From the NCBI GenBank assembly GCA_964002385.1, contig CAXFFS010000088.1:1-5413 (forward strand): 5,413 nt of DNA, given 5' to 3'. The translations under genes and the position numbers were made by a program. Numbering within the stretch: the first letter of the stretch is position 1; every line of letters begins with the position of its first letter. A model generated the notes under the pieces. That model saw nothing but the letters and a program-made list of their open reading frames with translations. It was not told where the DNA came from and did no database searches. Positions 1 to 5,413 of this stretch are shown here, piece after piece. The DNA comes from AEGEAN-183 sp964002385 (GTDB lineage Bacteria > Pseudomonadota > Gammaproteobacteria > Magnimaribacterales > Magnimaribacteraceae).

Positions 1-683
1 TCGGTCTTTCCCCTAATAAAAATAGACATGAACTAATAAAAAGAGTTTGCTCTATAACCGATGTAGCAATTATGCCTAGATGGATGAAAGTAGGGCAAGT
101 TCTTAAATACGTGGAAGGAGTTCATCCCAGATTTGATATGAGCAAAGCAAGAAAAATTTTGTCCAACACAAATATTAAGAGGAGTTCAAGAATACGGACT
201 CTTTCTAGAGGAATGGTTGTGCAGCTTCACCTTTCAATAGTAATGGCAATTGATGCGGAATTGCTGGTTCTAGACGAACCCACTTTGGGGTTAGATTTAT
301 CTTATCGTAAAGAATTTTATTCACAGTTGATCGAAGATTATTTTGATGGAAATAAGACCATTATCATTAGTACTCACCAGGTTGAAGAAATAGAAGGAGT
401 ATTGTCTGACGTAGTATTTATGGATCAAGGAAAGGAAATAATGAGTGGGTCAATTGACGAATTAAATCAAAAATTTCTTGAACTTAGGCCCAACGCTGAA
501 AATATTGAGAAAGCTAAGGCCTTGAATCCGCTTTACATAAGAACGGAACTGGGAAGACCGGTTTATCTCTATGAAAATGTGGAGACTGAAAAATTAAGAG
601 AATTTGGAGAAGTGCATCCTCCTGCAATAGCTGATCTTTTTCTTGCTCTAATGAAAAAGAACAAAGAGGGAGAAGATAAATGA
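1..683 (+). CDS. ABC transporter ATP-binding protein, 5'-truncated by the window edge
   Basis: This is the ATPase subunit that would power the permease encoded directly downstream. The frame is open from base 3 with no stop, and the residues before the first ATG (72) already read as the Q-loop region (CSITDVAIMPRWMKV), so 72 is internal and the true start and Walker A lie upstream of the window. Visible motifs are the ABC signature LSRGM (201-215, a variant of LSGGQ), Walker B LLVLDE (261-278), D-loop LGLD, and the H-loop histidine of STHQ (375-377). About 60 residues after the nucleotide-binding core form a C-terminal extension of unknown role. The stop overlaps the permease start (ATGA), implying translational coupling. 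From memory, this resembles ABC ATPases often found beside GntR regulators and ABC-2 permeases in gammaproteobacteria. The substrate cannot be told. The Q-loop glutamine position appears to be Ile, an alignment-dependent reading. Confidence 0.93.
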   Translation, partial: GLSPNKNRHELIKRVCSITDVAIMPRWMKVGQVLKYVEGVHPRFDMSKARKILSNTNIKRSSRIRTLSRGMVVQLHLSIVMAIDAELLVLDEPTLGLDLSYRKEFYSQLIEDYFDGNKTIIISTHQVEEIEGVLSDVVFMDQGKEIMSGSIDELNQKFLELRPNAENIEKAKALNPLYIRTELGRPVYLYENVETEKLREFGEVHPPAIADLFLALMKKNKEGEDK

Positions 684-1594
684 ACACCCTGAAAGCATTG
701 ATCAGAAGGGAGTTGCAAGAGCACAAATGGGGTTTTGTATATTTACCCTGGATTGTGGGTGCTTTCATGTCCTTGGTGGTTGTTATGGTTTATTTAGGAT
801 TAACGGAAGTGAACACTGAGAATTTTAAATTTTCTACAGATGTCTTTGCGGATTCTGAAGTAGTTCAATCAATGAAAGAAGCTACATTTGAGCAGAGAAG
901 AGCTGCTATAAAAGCTGGTTTACTTGTTTTAGGTTTTCCACTAGTTATAGCTTTAGGTTTTGCTATTCTTGCTTATAGTTTGAGTACATTTTTTGATGAG
1001 AGAAAAGATAAAAGTATTATTTTTTGGAGATCTTTACCGGTTTCAGATTCTTTTACGGTTTTTTCAAAATTAATAGTCGCTCTAGTTGTAGCTCCCTTAT
1101 TAGTCATTCCGGCTTTGTTATTTTTACACTTAGTGTCAGTAACAGCAGGATCTATTTACTTTGCTGTTTCAGACATCGTCCCTTTTACATGGGCTTGGCA
1201 GGCCTACCCTTGGCTGGACTGGATCAGGGTAATTTTTAGCCTTTGGATGCAGAGCTTATGGTCTCTCCCAATAATCACTTGGATTATGCTTGCTGGGGCT
1301 TATTCTCGAAAACCAGTGGTAGCAGCAATACTACCACCCGTAGTAGTAGTCTTAGTTGAAGGAGTTTCTTTGTCTTCGTCAGTTTTTTTGGATTCCTTAT
1401 TTGAAAGAGTGCAGCCTTGGTCAAGAGCAAGTTCGTTCCCTAAAGAATACGAATCCCTGGGAGTGGCTGAACTTAGTGATATTCCATTGTTGTTTGGTAT
1501 GACTGAGTTTTGGGTTGGCATTTTAGTCAGTTCTGTTTTCATCTATTTAACTATTTATTTTAGAAGTAAGAGTGATTACGCTTCAGTGGAATAG
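680..1594 (+). CDS. ABC-2 type transporter permease subunit
   Basis: This 304-residue integral inner-membrane protein is the likely partner of the ATPase just upstream. Hydrophobic segments lie near residues 18-39, 79-104, 128-155, 182-206, 211-236 and 275-294, giving about six membrane helices, the usual number for ABC-2 permeases. Between helices 2 and 3 sits a cytoplasmic loop FFDERKDKSIIFWRSLPVSD (104-123). From memory, such ERKD-SI-FWRSLPVSD loops are typical of bacterial ABC-2 permeases that pair with this ATPase type, probably as the ATPase coupling helix. The loop after helix 1 (about 41-78) is polar and probably extracytoplasmic. The ATG overlaps the ATPase stop, and GAGGGAG at 666-672 lies 7 bases upstream as a good ribosome binding site. 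Substrate is unknown; export of a lipid, peptide or drug are all possible. Confidence 0.9.
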   Translation: MNTLKALIRRELQEHKWGFVYLPWIVGAFMSLVVVMVYLGLTEVNTENFKFSTDVFADSEVVQSMKEATFEQRRAAIKAGLLVLGFPLVIALGFAILAYSLSTFFDERKDKSIIFWRSLPVSDSFTVFSKLIVALVVAPLLVIPALLFLHLVSVTAGSIYFAVSDIVPFTWAWQAYPWLDWIRVIFSLWMQSLWSLPIITWIMLAGAYSRKPVVAAILPPVVVVLVEGVSLSSSVFLDSLFERVQPWSRASSFPKEYESLGVAELSDIPLLFGMTEFWVGILVSSVFIYLTIYFRSKSDYASVE

Positions 1595-1597
1595 GGT

Positions 1598-1626
1598 TTG
1601 ACCTTAAGGTCCATGCTTCTTACAAT
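1598..1626 (+). promoter_or_regulatory. sigma70-type promoter of the tRNA-Glu gene
   Basis: The -35 box TTGACC (1598-1603) and -10 box TACAAT (1621-1626) each match consensus at five of six positions and are separated by exactly 17 bases. The bases after the -10 box (GCCGC) are GC-rich, as in stable-RNA promoters under stringent control. Initiation would fall about 7 bases after the -10, leaving a leader of roughly 10 bases before the tRNA. The -35 begins 3 bases after the permease stop codon. Sequence match only; the start site is not proven. Confidence 0.75.
1600..1611. repeat. perfect 12-bp palindrome across the -35 and spacer
   Basis: GACCTTAAGGTC is exactly self-complementary. It includes the last four bases of the tRNA promoter -35 box and the first eight of its spacer. 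The position would suit an operator for a dimeric regulator. With no unpaired loop and no T-run it is a poor terminator for the ABC operon. Function is inference; a 12-bp palindrome can arise by chance. Confidence 0.4.
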
Positions 1627-1643
1627 GCCGCATTAAATCAAGT

Positions 1644-1721
1644 GTCCCCTTCGTCTAGTCTGGTCTAGGACACCAGGTTTTCATCCTGGCAACAGGGGTT
1701 CGAATCCCCTAGGGGACGCCA
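1644..1721 (+). tRNA. tRNA-Glu (anticodon UUC)
   Basis: This transfer RNA delivers glutamate at GAA/GAG codons. The full cloverleaf is visible. The acceptor stem is GTCCCCT (1644-1650) with AGGGGAC (1711-1717), and the D stem is GTC/GAC (1653-1655 with 1669-1671). The anticodon stem is CCAGG/CCTGG (1673-1677 with 1685-1689) around loop TTTTCAT with anticodon TTC at 1680-1682. The T stem is AGGGG/CCCCT (1694-1698 with 1706-1710) with loop TTCGAAT. The discriminator is G1718 and CCA is encoded at 1719-1721. Outside the D loop and anticodon stem it matches the remembered E. coli tRNA-Glu almost base for base. The D loop is two bases longer than in E. coli and contains GTCTAG twice (1653-1658, 1663-1668). 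It is a single gene, not in an rRNA spacer or tRNA cluster within this window. Confidence 0.98.
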
Positions 1722-1723
1722 GC

Positions 1724-1758
1724 TTTCTGAAACCTTGATAGAATAGGTATTTCAGAGG
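1724..1758 (+). other. hairpin-forming inverted repeat just 3' of the tRNA
   Basis: TCTGAAA (1726-1732) is perfectly complementary to TTTCAGA (1750-1756). Two U-G pairs can extend the base to 1724/1758. Inner CCT/AGG pairs (1733-1735 with 1745-1747) can form after a two-base bulge. No T-run follows, so it does not look like a standard intrinsic terminator. It could be a processing or 3'-end trimming structure of the tRNA precursor, or a weak terminator. Confidence 0.4.
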
Positions 1759-1800
1759 CTCGCTTCCAAAAATATAGCCATATTCTCTGCGTCGTAACGA

Positions 1801-3612
1801 ATGAAAATTAATAAAATCAAACTGATTCTACTAATTATTTTTCTTGTTTCTTGCGGAAGTGGGAGTTCAGATAAATCACCAGAGCCATTTAATTTTGTTA
1901 TCGAAGCGGTAAATGAAGCCTATGATTATTCATTAATAGAAATTAAGGCTAACTCTCCTTCTTCAATATTAAGTCTTCAATTAATTTCGGATGACTTAAC
2001 TTTAATCTCTTCAAACAACAGCACTTTGTCAGTTCTCTTACCTATAGTTTTTAGTGATACCCTCTTTGAATATCAAGTTAAGGCAATTAATTCTTCTGGC
2101 ATTAGCACTACAGTAAGTAAAACTATCTTAGTTAAGGTTTATCCTCATGGAATAGAAAATTATTCTTTACTCGGCCAAACCGATACAGAAAATTTTTTAA
2201 CTAATGATTATGCAGTTTTTAATTTTTCTTTTGAGGCCATAAATACCGATGAACCTTTTACAGAGACCCTTTGTTACCCAACAGTTAATGATTGTTCAGA
2301 GGAAGATGGTATTTTTACTTCCGACATGCACAATTCAAATTACGGAGACTTCAATGGAGATGGGTATGAGGATTTAGTAGTAACTTGGGCAGTCTTTCCT
2401 CACACACTTGAAAGAGAATCAACTAAGAGCCAGGTAGAAATCTACTTGAATGATGGCACAGGCAGGCTTAAAAAGGATCACCAGTTCTTTTTTGATAGAG
2501 AACCTCCTTCAAGACACATGACTTACAGGATAGTTGTTGAAGATTTTAATCTAGATGGAATTGACGATATCTTTGTGGGATCCATGGGGTTAAGTAAGAG
2601 AAACCCTGACGGATCGTATACTTCTTTTTCAGAACCAAATGTACTTCTTTTATCAGACAATGGTTTGATGAAAGATGCTTCAAATATGATTGATTATAAG
2701 GGTGAAACTTCATTTTCACATGATGCCTCTGCTGGGGATGTGAATGGTGACGGCTACCCTGATATTTTAGCTGGAAGAGCTCTATTTCTTAGCAATTTAG
2801 GTCAAAGTTTCACCAATATCTCAGAACAGTTACCCGCTGATTGGAGAGACTGGTCAAAATATCAGTACACCATGTCATCTTTAATGGAGGATTTTAATGG
2901 TGACGGCTTAGCAGATATTGTGATGCTTTGGAATGATGATGAGTTTAACCCCAATCCACCAAAACCAGAGATAGCTTTAAGTAATTCATTGCTGGAAATT
3001 AAAGATTGGGAGATTAGAGTCTTGCCTGAAGGTTTTTTTGGAAGTGGTCTAACTAAGTTTAATTATGCTAAGGCAGCAGACATTGATTCAGATGAAGATT
3101 TAGACATAGTTATCGGAACCACAAGAGCAAACCCTTATTACATTGGAAGATATATACAGATACTCATAAATGATGGGGAAGGGAATTTTTCTGATGAAAG
3201 TTTAACCAGATTGCCTAATCAAGATAGGTCTGTAAATTTTGAAGATCCAGATGAGACTTACGAATGTAAGACTTATGGAGAAGGCCCCCTTTTTATTAGA
3301 GATTTTGAAGGAGATGGGGACTTAGATATTTTTGATCAAACTGCATCTAATTCTCCTACTCAGTGTCCAGGAATTACAATTTTCCTTAATGATGGAGAAG
3401 GGAAGTTCCAAAAAGATGTAATTACACAAATTGCTTGGGTCAGCGGTATTCAGATAGCAGGATTTGAATATGAAGGAGAGATCAATCCAATTAATAGGTC
3501 AATTCCTCTTAATTTAGACCAAAGAAACAAATTAGATTTTGCTGCAGAGGTTTACGCACCTTCTTACGATAATATCGTGTTTTTATATGAGGTTATTTCT
3601 ACTGCAGACTAA
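1801..3612 (+). CDS. FG-GAP/VCBS-repeat lipoprotein, probable Ca-binding beta-propeller
   Basis: This 603-residue protein has a lipoprotein signal: basic N-terminus, hydrophobic run at 8-16 and lipobox LVSC with the modified Cys at 18. The next residues (GSGSSDKSPEP) lack Asp at +2, which in E. coli would favour the outer membrane. Residues about 30-112 look like a beta-rich Ig/cadherin-like domain. Six Ca-loop motifs follow: DFNGDGYED (183), DFNLDGIDD (248), DVNGDGYPD (313), DFNGDGLAD (364), DIDSDEDLD (427) and DFEGDGDLD (501). LNDGxG turns occur at 216, 456 and 529. A degenerate LDQRNKLDF (572) may be a seventh blade. This pattern is that of integrin-alpha-like propellers, usually for adhesion or glycan/protein binding; no catalytic motif is seen. 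Cysteines 158/165 and 489/522 could form disulfides. The ATG lies 3 bases after an in-frame TAA, and no clear Shine-Dalgarno or own promoter is visible. The ligand is unknown. Confidence 0.9.
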   Translation: MKINKIKLILLIIFLVSCGSGSSDKSPEPFNFVIEAVNEAYDYSLIEIKANSPSSILSLQLISDDLTLISSNNSTLSVLLPIVFSDTLFEYQVKAINSSGISTTVSKTILVKVYPHGIENYSLLGQTDTENFLTNDYAVFNFSFEAINTDEPFTETLCYPTVNDCSEEDGIFTSDMHNSNYGDFNGDGYEDLVVTWAVFPHTLERESTKSQVEIYLNDGTGRLKKDHQFFFDREPPSRHMTYRIVVEDFNLDGIDDIFVGSMGLSKRNPDGSYTSFSEPNVLLLSDNGLMKDASNMIDYKGETSFSHDASAGDVNGDGYPDILAGRALFLSNLGQSFTNISEQLPADWRDWSKYQYTMSSLMEDFNGDGLADIVMLWNDDEFNPNPPKPEIALSNSLLEIKDWEIRVLPEGFFGSGLTKFNYAKAADIDSDEDLDIVIGTTRANPYYIGRYIQILINDGEGNFSDESLTRLPNQDRSVNFEDPDETYECKTYGEGPLFIRDFEGDGDLDIFDQTASNSPTQCPGITIFLNDGEGKFQKDVITQIAWVSGIQIAGFEYEGEINPINRSIPLNLDQRNKLDFAAEVYAPSYDNIVFLYEVISTAD

Positions 3613-3642
3613 TGCCTACGTCATGGAAGAACTTTCTTAGTT

Positions 3643-3651
3643 TGGTATAGT
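3643..3651 (+). promoter_or_regulatory. possible extended -10 promoter for the 3670-4417 gene chain
   Basis: TGG followed by TATAGT (3646-3651) matches an extended -10 element (TGn-TATAAT, five of six). No good -35 lies 16-18 bases upstream (best is ATGGAA at 3623), which extended -10 promoters tolerate. It sits in the 57-base gap after the lipoprotein and would give a leader of about 12 bases. In AT-rich DNA such matches occur by chance. Confidence 0.35.
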
Positions 3652-3658
3652 TACAGGT

Positions 3659-3664
3659 AGAGGA
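3659..3664 (+). promoter_or_regulatory. ribosome binding site of the 152-residue gene
   Basis: AGAGGA lies 5 bases before the ATG at 3670, a good Shine-Dalgarno match. It supports this start, which also gives the protein a complete N-terminal membrane segment. Confidence 0.65.
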
Positions 3665-3669
3665 AACTT

Positions 3670-4128
3670 ATGAAAGTATTTAAATGGTTAGGAATTGTAG
3701 CTGCGGTTTATGTAGTCCTTGTTGTGTTATTCGAAACAGTACTTCTTGGCTATAACCAACCTTCATTTGAGGACGAAGGAGGATGTTCCGGTTTTGGTCA
3801 AGGCTGTGGCATACCAATGATTGTCATTACAACAACCGATGACAAAGGGCAGTCATCTGATCGAATGCTTGCTCGATTTAATAGCACCGATGGGAAAATC
3901 TATGTTTCTGCTCATCACTGGCCTAGAAGTTGGTACAAAGAAGCAATTAAAAATCCTAATGTAAAAGGTGAAATTGATGGAGAAGTTAAGGATTATGTAG
4001 CAGTGCCAGTTGAGGGAGATGAATTTGAAATGGTGGCTCGTGGGTTCCCTTTACGTCTTCCTGTAAAAATTATGATGGGATTTCCACCAAAGCGGCAAAT
4101 TCTTCGCCTGGATCCTAATGTAGAATGA
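3670..4128 (+). CDS. membrane-anchored nitroreductase/deazaflavin-dependent-oxidoreductase-like protein
   Basis: This 152-residue protein has one N-terminal hydrophobic helix (about 6-27) after a basic start, so it is probably an inner-membrane anchor or uncleaved signal. A short Gly-rich linker holds C39 and C46 (CSGFGQGC). The rest resembles the split-barrel DDN/F420-dependent nitroreductase family: MIVITTT (50-56), a strand with DGKIYVSAHH (74-83), then WPRSWYKEAIKNPNVKGEID (84-103), like the family's PxWYxNLxANPxV segment. It is at the family's usual length of about 130-150 residues. The usual GRKSG stretch after TTT is replaced by DDKGQSSDR, so cofactor binding may differ; heme, flavin or F420 binding cannot be told. 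It starts an overlapping chain: its stop shares ATGA with the next small gene. The family call rests on recalled patterns and is moderate. Confidence 0.7.
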   Translation: MKVFKWLGIVAAVYVVLVVLFETVLLGYNQPSFEDEGGCSGFGQGCGIPMIVITTTDDKGQSSDRMLARFNSTDGKIYVSAHHWPRSWYKEAIKNPNVKGEIDGEVKDYVAVPVEGDEFEMVARGFPLRLPVKIMMGFPPKRQILRLDPNVE

Positions 4129-4280
4129 AAAAACGAAAAGTATTAGCTTCAGATGAAGATTTAATTTATGAAGTAGATAGCGCTGATAAAGATACCTGGA
4201 ATGGCTATCATGGGAGACAGAAGCAGACCAGACCAAAAAAGAAGTTATACTTTAAAATACATGAGGAGAGTTTTGATTAA
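4125..4280 (+). CDS. 51-residue charged microprotein, translationally coupled
   Basis: I do not recognise this family. The ATG (4125-4127) overlaps the preceding stop (ATGA) and the frame runs to TAA at 4278-4280. No independent ribosome binding site is seen, so translation is probably coupled to the gene before it. Charge alternates in blocks: basic KKRK (2-5), acidic 10-23 (DEDLIYEVDSADKD), basic 31-40 (RQKQTRPKKK) and an acidic tail (EESFD). There is one Trp (25), no Cys, no signal peptide and no membrane segment, so it is probably cytosolic. The two overlaps and the clean frame are the main reasons to call it real; conservation could not be tested. Confidence 0.62.
   Translation: MKKRKVLASDEDLIYEVDSADKDTWNGYHGRQKQTRPKKKLYFKIHEESFD
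4263..4268 (+). promoter_or_regulatory. ribosome binding site of the 45-residue gene
   Basis: GAGGAG lies inside the 3' end of the preceding small gene, 11 bases before the ATG at 4280. The spacing is slightly long but the match is strong, and it supports translation of the downstream microprotein. Confidence 0.5.
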
Positions 4281-4417
4281 TGGCAAAAAACTTTAATAAA
4301 AAGAAATTCGGTATTTCTAAAGGGGAACCTCAGAATCGGAATCAAGACCGAAAAGGAAACCCATCCAAGTCAGGTAATCTGACCTCAACTAATCAGGGTC
4401 GCAAAGGTCAGAAATAA
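4280..4417 (+). CDS. 45-residue strongly basic, probably disordered microprotein
   Basis: I do not recognise this family. The ATG at 4280 shares its A with the preceding TAA (TAATG), and the frame ends with TAA at 4415-4417. Composition is 9 Lys and 3 Arg against 1 Glu and 1 Asp (net about +10), with 7 Asn, 4 Gln and 6 Gly; there is no Cys, Trp or Tyr and few hydrophobic residues. It is therefore probably unfolded alone and able to bind nucleic acid or the ribosome. Size and charge recall small ribosome-associated proteins (E. coli Sra is also 45 residues and basic) and Gly-rich hydrophilins, but I see no clear homology to either. Overlap with the gene before it and a strong upstream ribosome binding site support it as real. 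Confidence 0.62.
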   Translation: MAKNFNKKKFGISKGEPQNRNQDRKGNPSKSGNLTSTNQGRKGQK

Positions 4418-4423
4418 CAGATT

Positions 4424-4452
4424 AAAAAAATACATCTTCGACATAAAAGATG
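4424..4452 (-). terminator. weak terminator-like hairpin read on the minus strand
   Basis: CATCTT (4433-4438) pairs with AAGATG (4447-4452) around an 8-base loop. Read on the minus strand, the stem is followed by TA and a run of seven T (4424-4430). The stem is short and AT-rich, and no minus-strand gene is visible upstream of it, so it may be chance or a block on antisense transcription. Confidence 0.22.
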
Positions 4453-4473
4453 GGAAAGTTTAAATAAAATCTA

Positions 4474-5413
4474 ATGAAAAAGATTTTCTTAATCCTATCA
4501 GGTCTTTCTTTTCTTTTTTCTGGACTAGTGAAGTCTGAGTTACTGGCCAATAATGATCCATCTAAGTACACGGTAATCAAGGATATTTTGTGGGCATCTC
4601 CAGGAGGTTTCGACCTTACGATGGATATATATACTCCAAATTCAGGAAAAAGATTTTATCCAGTTGTGGTTATTTTTCATGGAGGAGGGTGGTTAATAAG
4701 GAACAAATCCATTATGGATCAAATGTCCAAGTACCTCGTAACTAACGGCGAGTATGTTGTTTGTAACGTAAATTATCGTTTGTTAGCTGACAAGGGTAAT
4801 ACGATTAATTTAAATCAAATAATAGAGGATGTTTTTGGATCAATCCTTTGGATTAAAGAAAATATTATCAATTATCAAGGAGATAAAACAAAACTTGCTG
4901 TAACCGGAGATAGTGCAGGTGGTCATCTTTCAGCAATGATTGTCAATATGGGAACTAAGCTTAGTACCAAAGGATTTACAACTACATCACAAGGATTTCA
5001 TCCAACTTATATACCTGAAGGAAAAACGGCAGAAGAAGTGGCTAAAGAAAATGGTTTGGAAGTTCAAGCTGCCATATTAAGTTATGGTGCTTACGATATG
5101 TATACATCGAGTTTAAAGGGATTTGAAAAAATGAAGAACTTTTTCTGGTTAATTTCAGGATCATTACCAAGGGGTATTTTCGGTAACAACTTTAATGCAG
5201 TAGACCATCCAGAAATGTATAAGGCTGTTTCTCCTTCATTTAATATACCTATGGCTAGTGAGCGCAAGTTACCTCCTCAACTATTGACTGTTGGTAGTAA
5301 AGACAAGCTTGTCACTCCTAATTCAGTAAAAGTTTATAAGGAAAAATTAGAATCTTCAGGACACCATGCTGAATATTGGGAATATCAAGGTCAAGGTCAT
5401 GCTTTCTTAGACT
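4474..5413 (+). CDS. secreted alpha/beta-hydrolase esterase (HSL/BD-FAE type), 3'-truncated by the window edge
   Basis: This is a probable carboxylesterase or lipase acting outside the cytoplasm. The N-terminus is a signal peptide: KK at 2-3, hydrophobic core about 4-18, plausible cleavage near LLA (23-25). The oxyanion motif HGGGW is at 69-73 and the nucleophile elbow GDSAGG at 145-150 (Ser147). The acid is likely Asp277 in VGSKDKLVTP and the base His309 in GQGHAF, so the whole triad lies inside the 313 residues shown. Family members are usually about 300-340 residues, so only a short C-terminus should be missing. The insertion at about 161-197, between the Ser elbow and the next core strand, may form part of a substrate-lining cap. 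The gene starts 56 bases after the basic microprotein gene. There is no close Shine-Dalgarno: GGGAAAG at 4452-4458 is 15 bases away, so the start rests on the signal peptide. The natural substrate is unknown. Confidence 0.92.
   Translation, partial: MKKIFLILSGLSFLFSGLVKSELLANNDPSKYTVIKDILWASPGGFDLTMDIYTPNSGKRFYPVVVIFHGGGWLIRNKSIMDQMSKYLVTNGEYVVCNVNYRLLADKGNTINLNQIIEDVFGSILWIKENIINYQGDKTKLAVTGDSAGGHLSAMIVNMGTKLSTKGFTTTSQGFHPTYIPEGKTAEEVAKENGLEVQAAILSYGAYDMYTSSLKGFEKMKNFFWLISGSLPRGIFGNNFNAVDHPEMYKAVSPSFNIPMASERKLPPQLLTVGSKDKLVTPNSVKVYKEKLESSGHHAEYWEYQGQGHAFLD

Noticed and set aside
514..768. Minus-strand open frame of 84 codons across the ATPase/permease junction
   Set aside because: It lies wholly over two well-supported plus-strand genes and the peptide shows no recognisable domain.
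1024..1239. Second plus-strand open frame of 71 codons inside the permease
   Set aside because: It is an out-of-frame shadow of a membrane protein gene; its Phe/Ser-rich peptide comes from the T-rich codons of the real frame.
1316..1337. Perfect inverted repeat GTGGTAG / CTACCAC with 8-base loop inside the permease
   Set aside because: It falls in codons for a Val-Val...Leu-Pro-Pro membrane segment and has no T-run, so codon composition explains it.
1300..1542. Minus-strand open frame of 80 codons within the permease gene
   Set aside because: It overlaps conserved permease coding sequence entirely, and its Thr/Lys/Glu-rich peptide resembles no family.
1773..1786. TATAGC and TATTCT as -10 boxes for the lipoprotein gene
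   Set aside because: No acceptable -35 sequence lies 16-18 bases upstream of either.
1644..1800. tRNA-Glu as an attachment site for an integrated element
   Set aside because: No second copy of the tRNA 3' end, integrase gene or mobile-element gene is seen in the window.
2743..2908. 13-base direct repeat AATGGTGACGGCT (2743-2755 and 2896-2908)
   Set aside because: Both copies encode the Asn-Gly-Asp-Gly core of Ca-loop motifs, so protein repeat constraint explains them; not a mobile or CRISPR repeat.
4051..4236. Minus-strand open frame of 61 codons over the oxidoreductase-like and 51-residue genes
   Set aside because: The plus-strand genes with ATGA overlap explain this DNA better, and no start signal for the minus frame is visible.

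Overview
The window is AT-rich, gene-dense bacterial DNA with every recognisable gene on the + strand. A gammaproteobacterium, perhaps a marine streamlined lineage such as SAR86-like bacteria, is the best guess. The reasons are a tRNA-Glu very close to the enterobacterial one and encoded with its CCA, an ABC ATPase of a type I associate with gammaproteobacteria, low GC and overlapping genes. This is inference from memory, not a database result.

Region 1 (1-1594) is an ABC exporter operon. It holds the 3' part of an ATPase gene whose start lies upstream of the window, overlapping by ATGA a 304-residue ABC-2 type permease. Region 2 (1595-1800) holds a tRNA-Glu(UUC) gene. Its sigma70-type promoter begins 3 bases after the permease stop and carries a perfect 12-bp palindrome across the -35 and spacer. 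A hairpin-forming inverted repeat follows the tRNA. Region 3 (1801-3612) is a 603-residue lipoprotein with six Ca-binding-loop motifs of the FG-GAP/VCBS type, probably a beta-propeller displayed on the cell envelope.

Region 4 (3670-4417) is a chain of three overlapping genes. The first encodes a membrane-anchored 152-residue protein resembling the split-barrel nitroreductase/deazaflavin-dependent oxidoreductase family. It overlaps by ATGA a 51-residue charged microprotein gene, which overlaps by TAATG a gene for a strongly basic 45-residue microprotein. Both small genes fall below usual length cutoffs and are easily missed. Region 5 (4474 to the end) is a secreted alpha/beta-hydrolase of the HSL/BD-FAE esterase type, complete through its catalytic His but cut by the window edge.

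Nothing here is clearly a defence system, mobile element or CRISPR. The least explained part is the coupled microprotein pair behind the anchored oxidoreductase-like protein.
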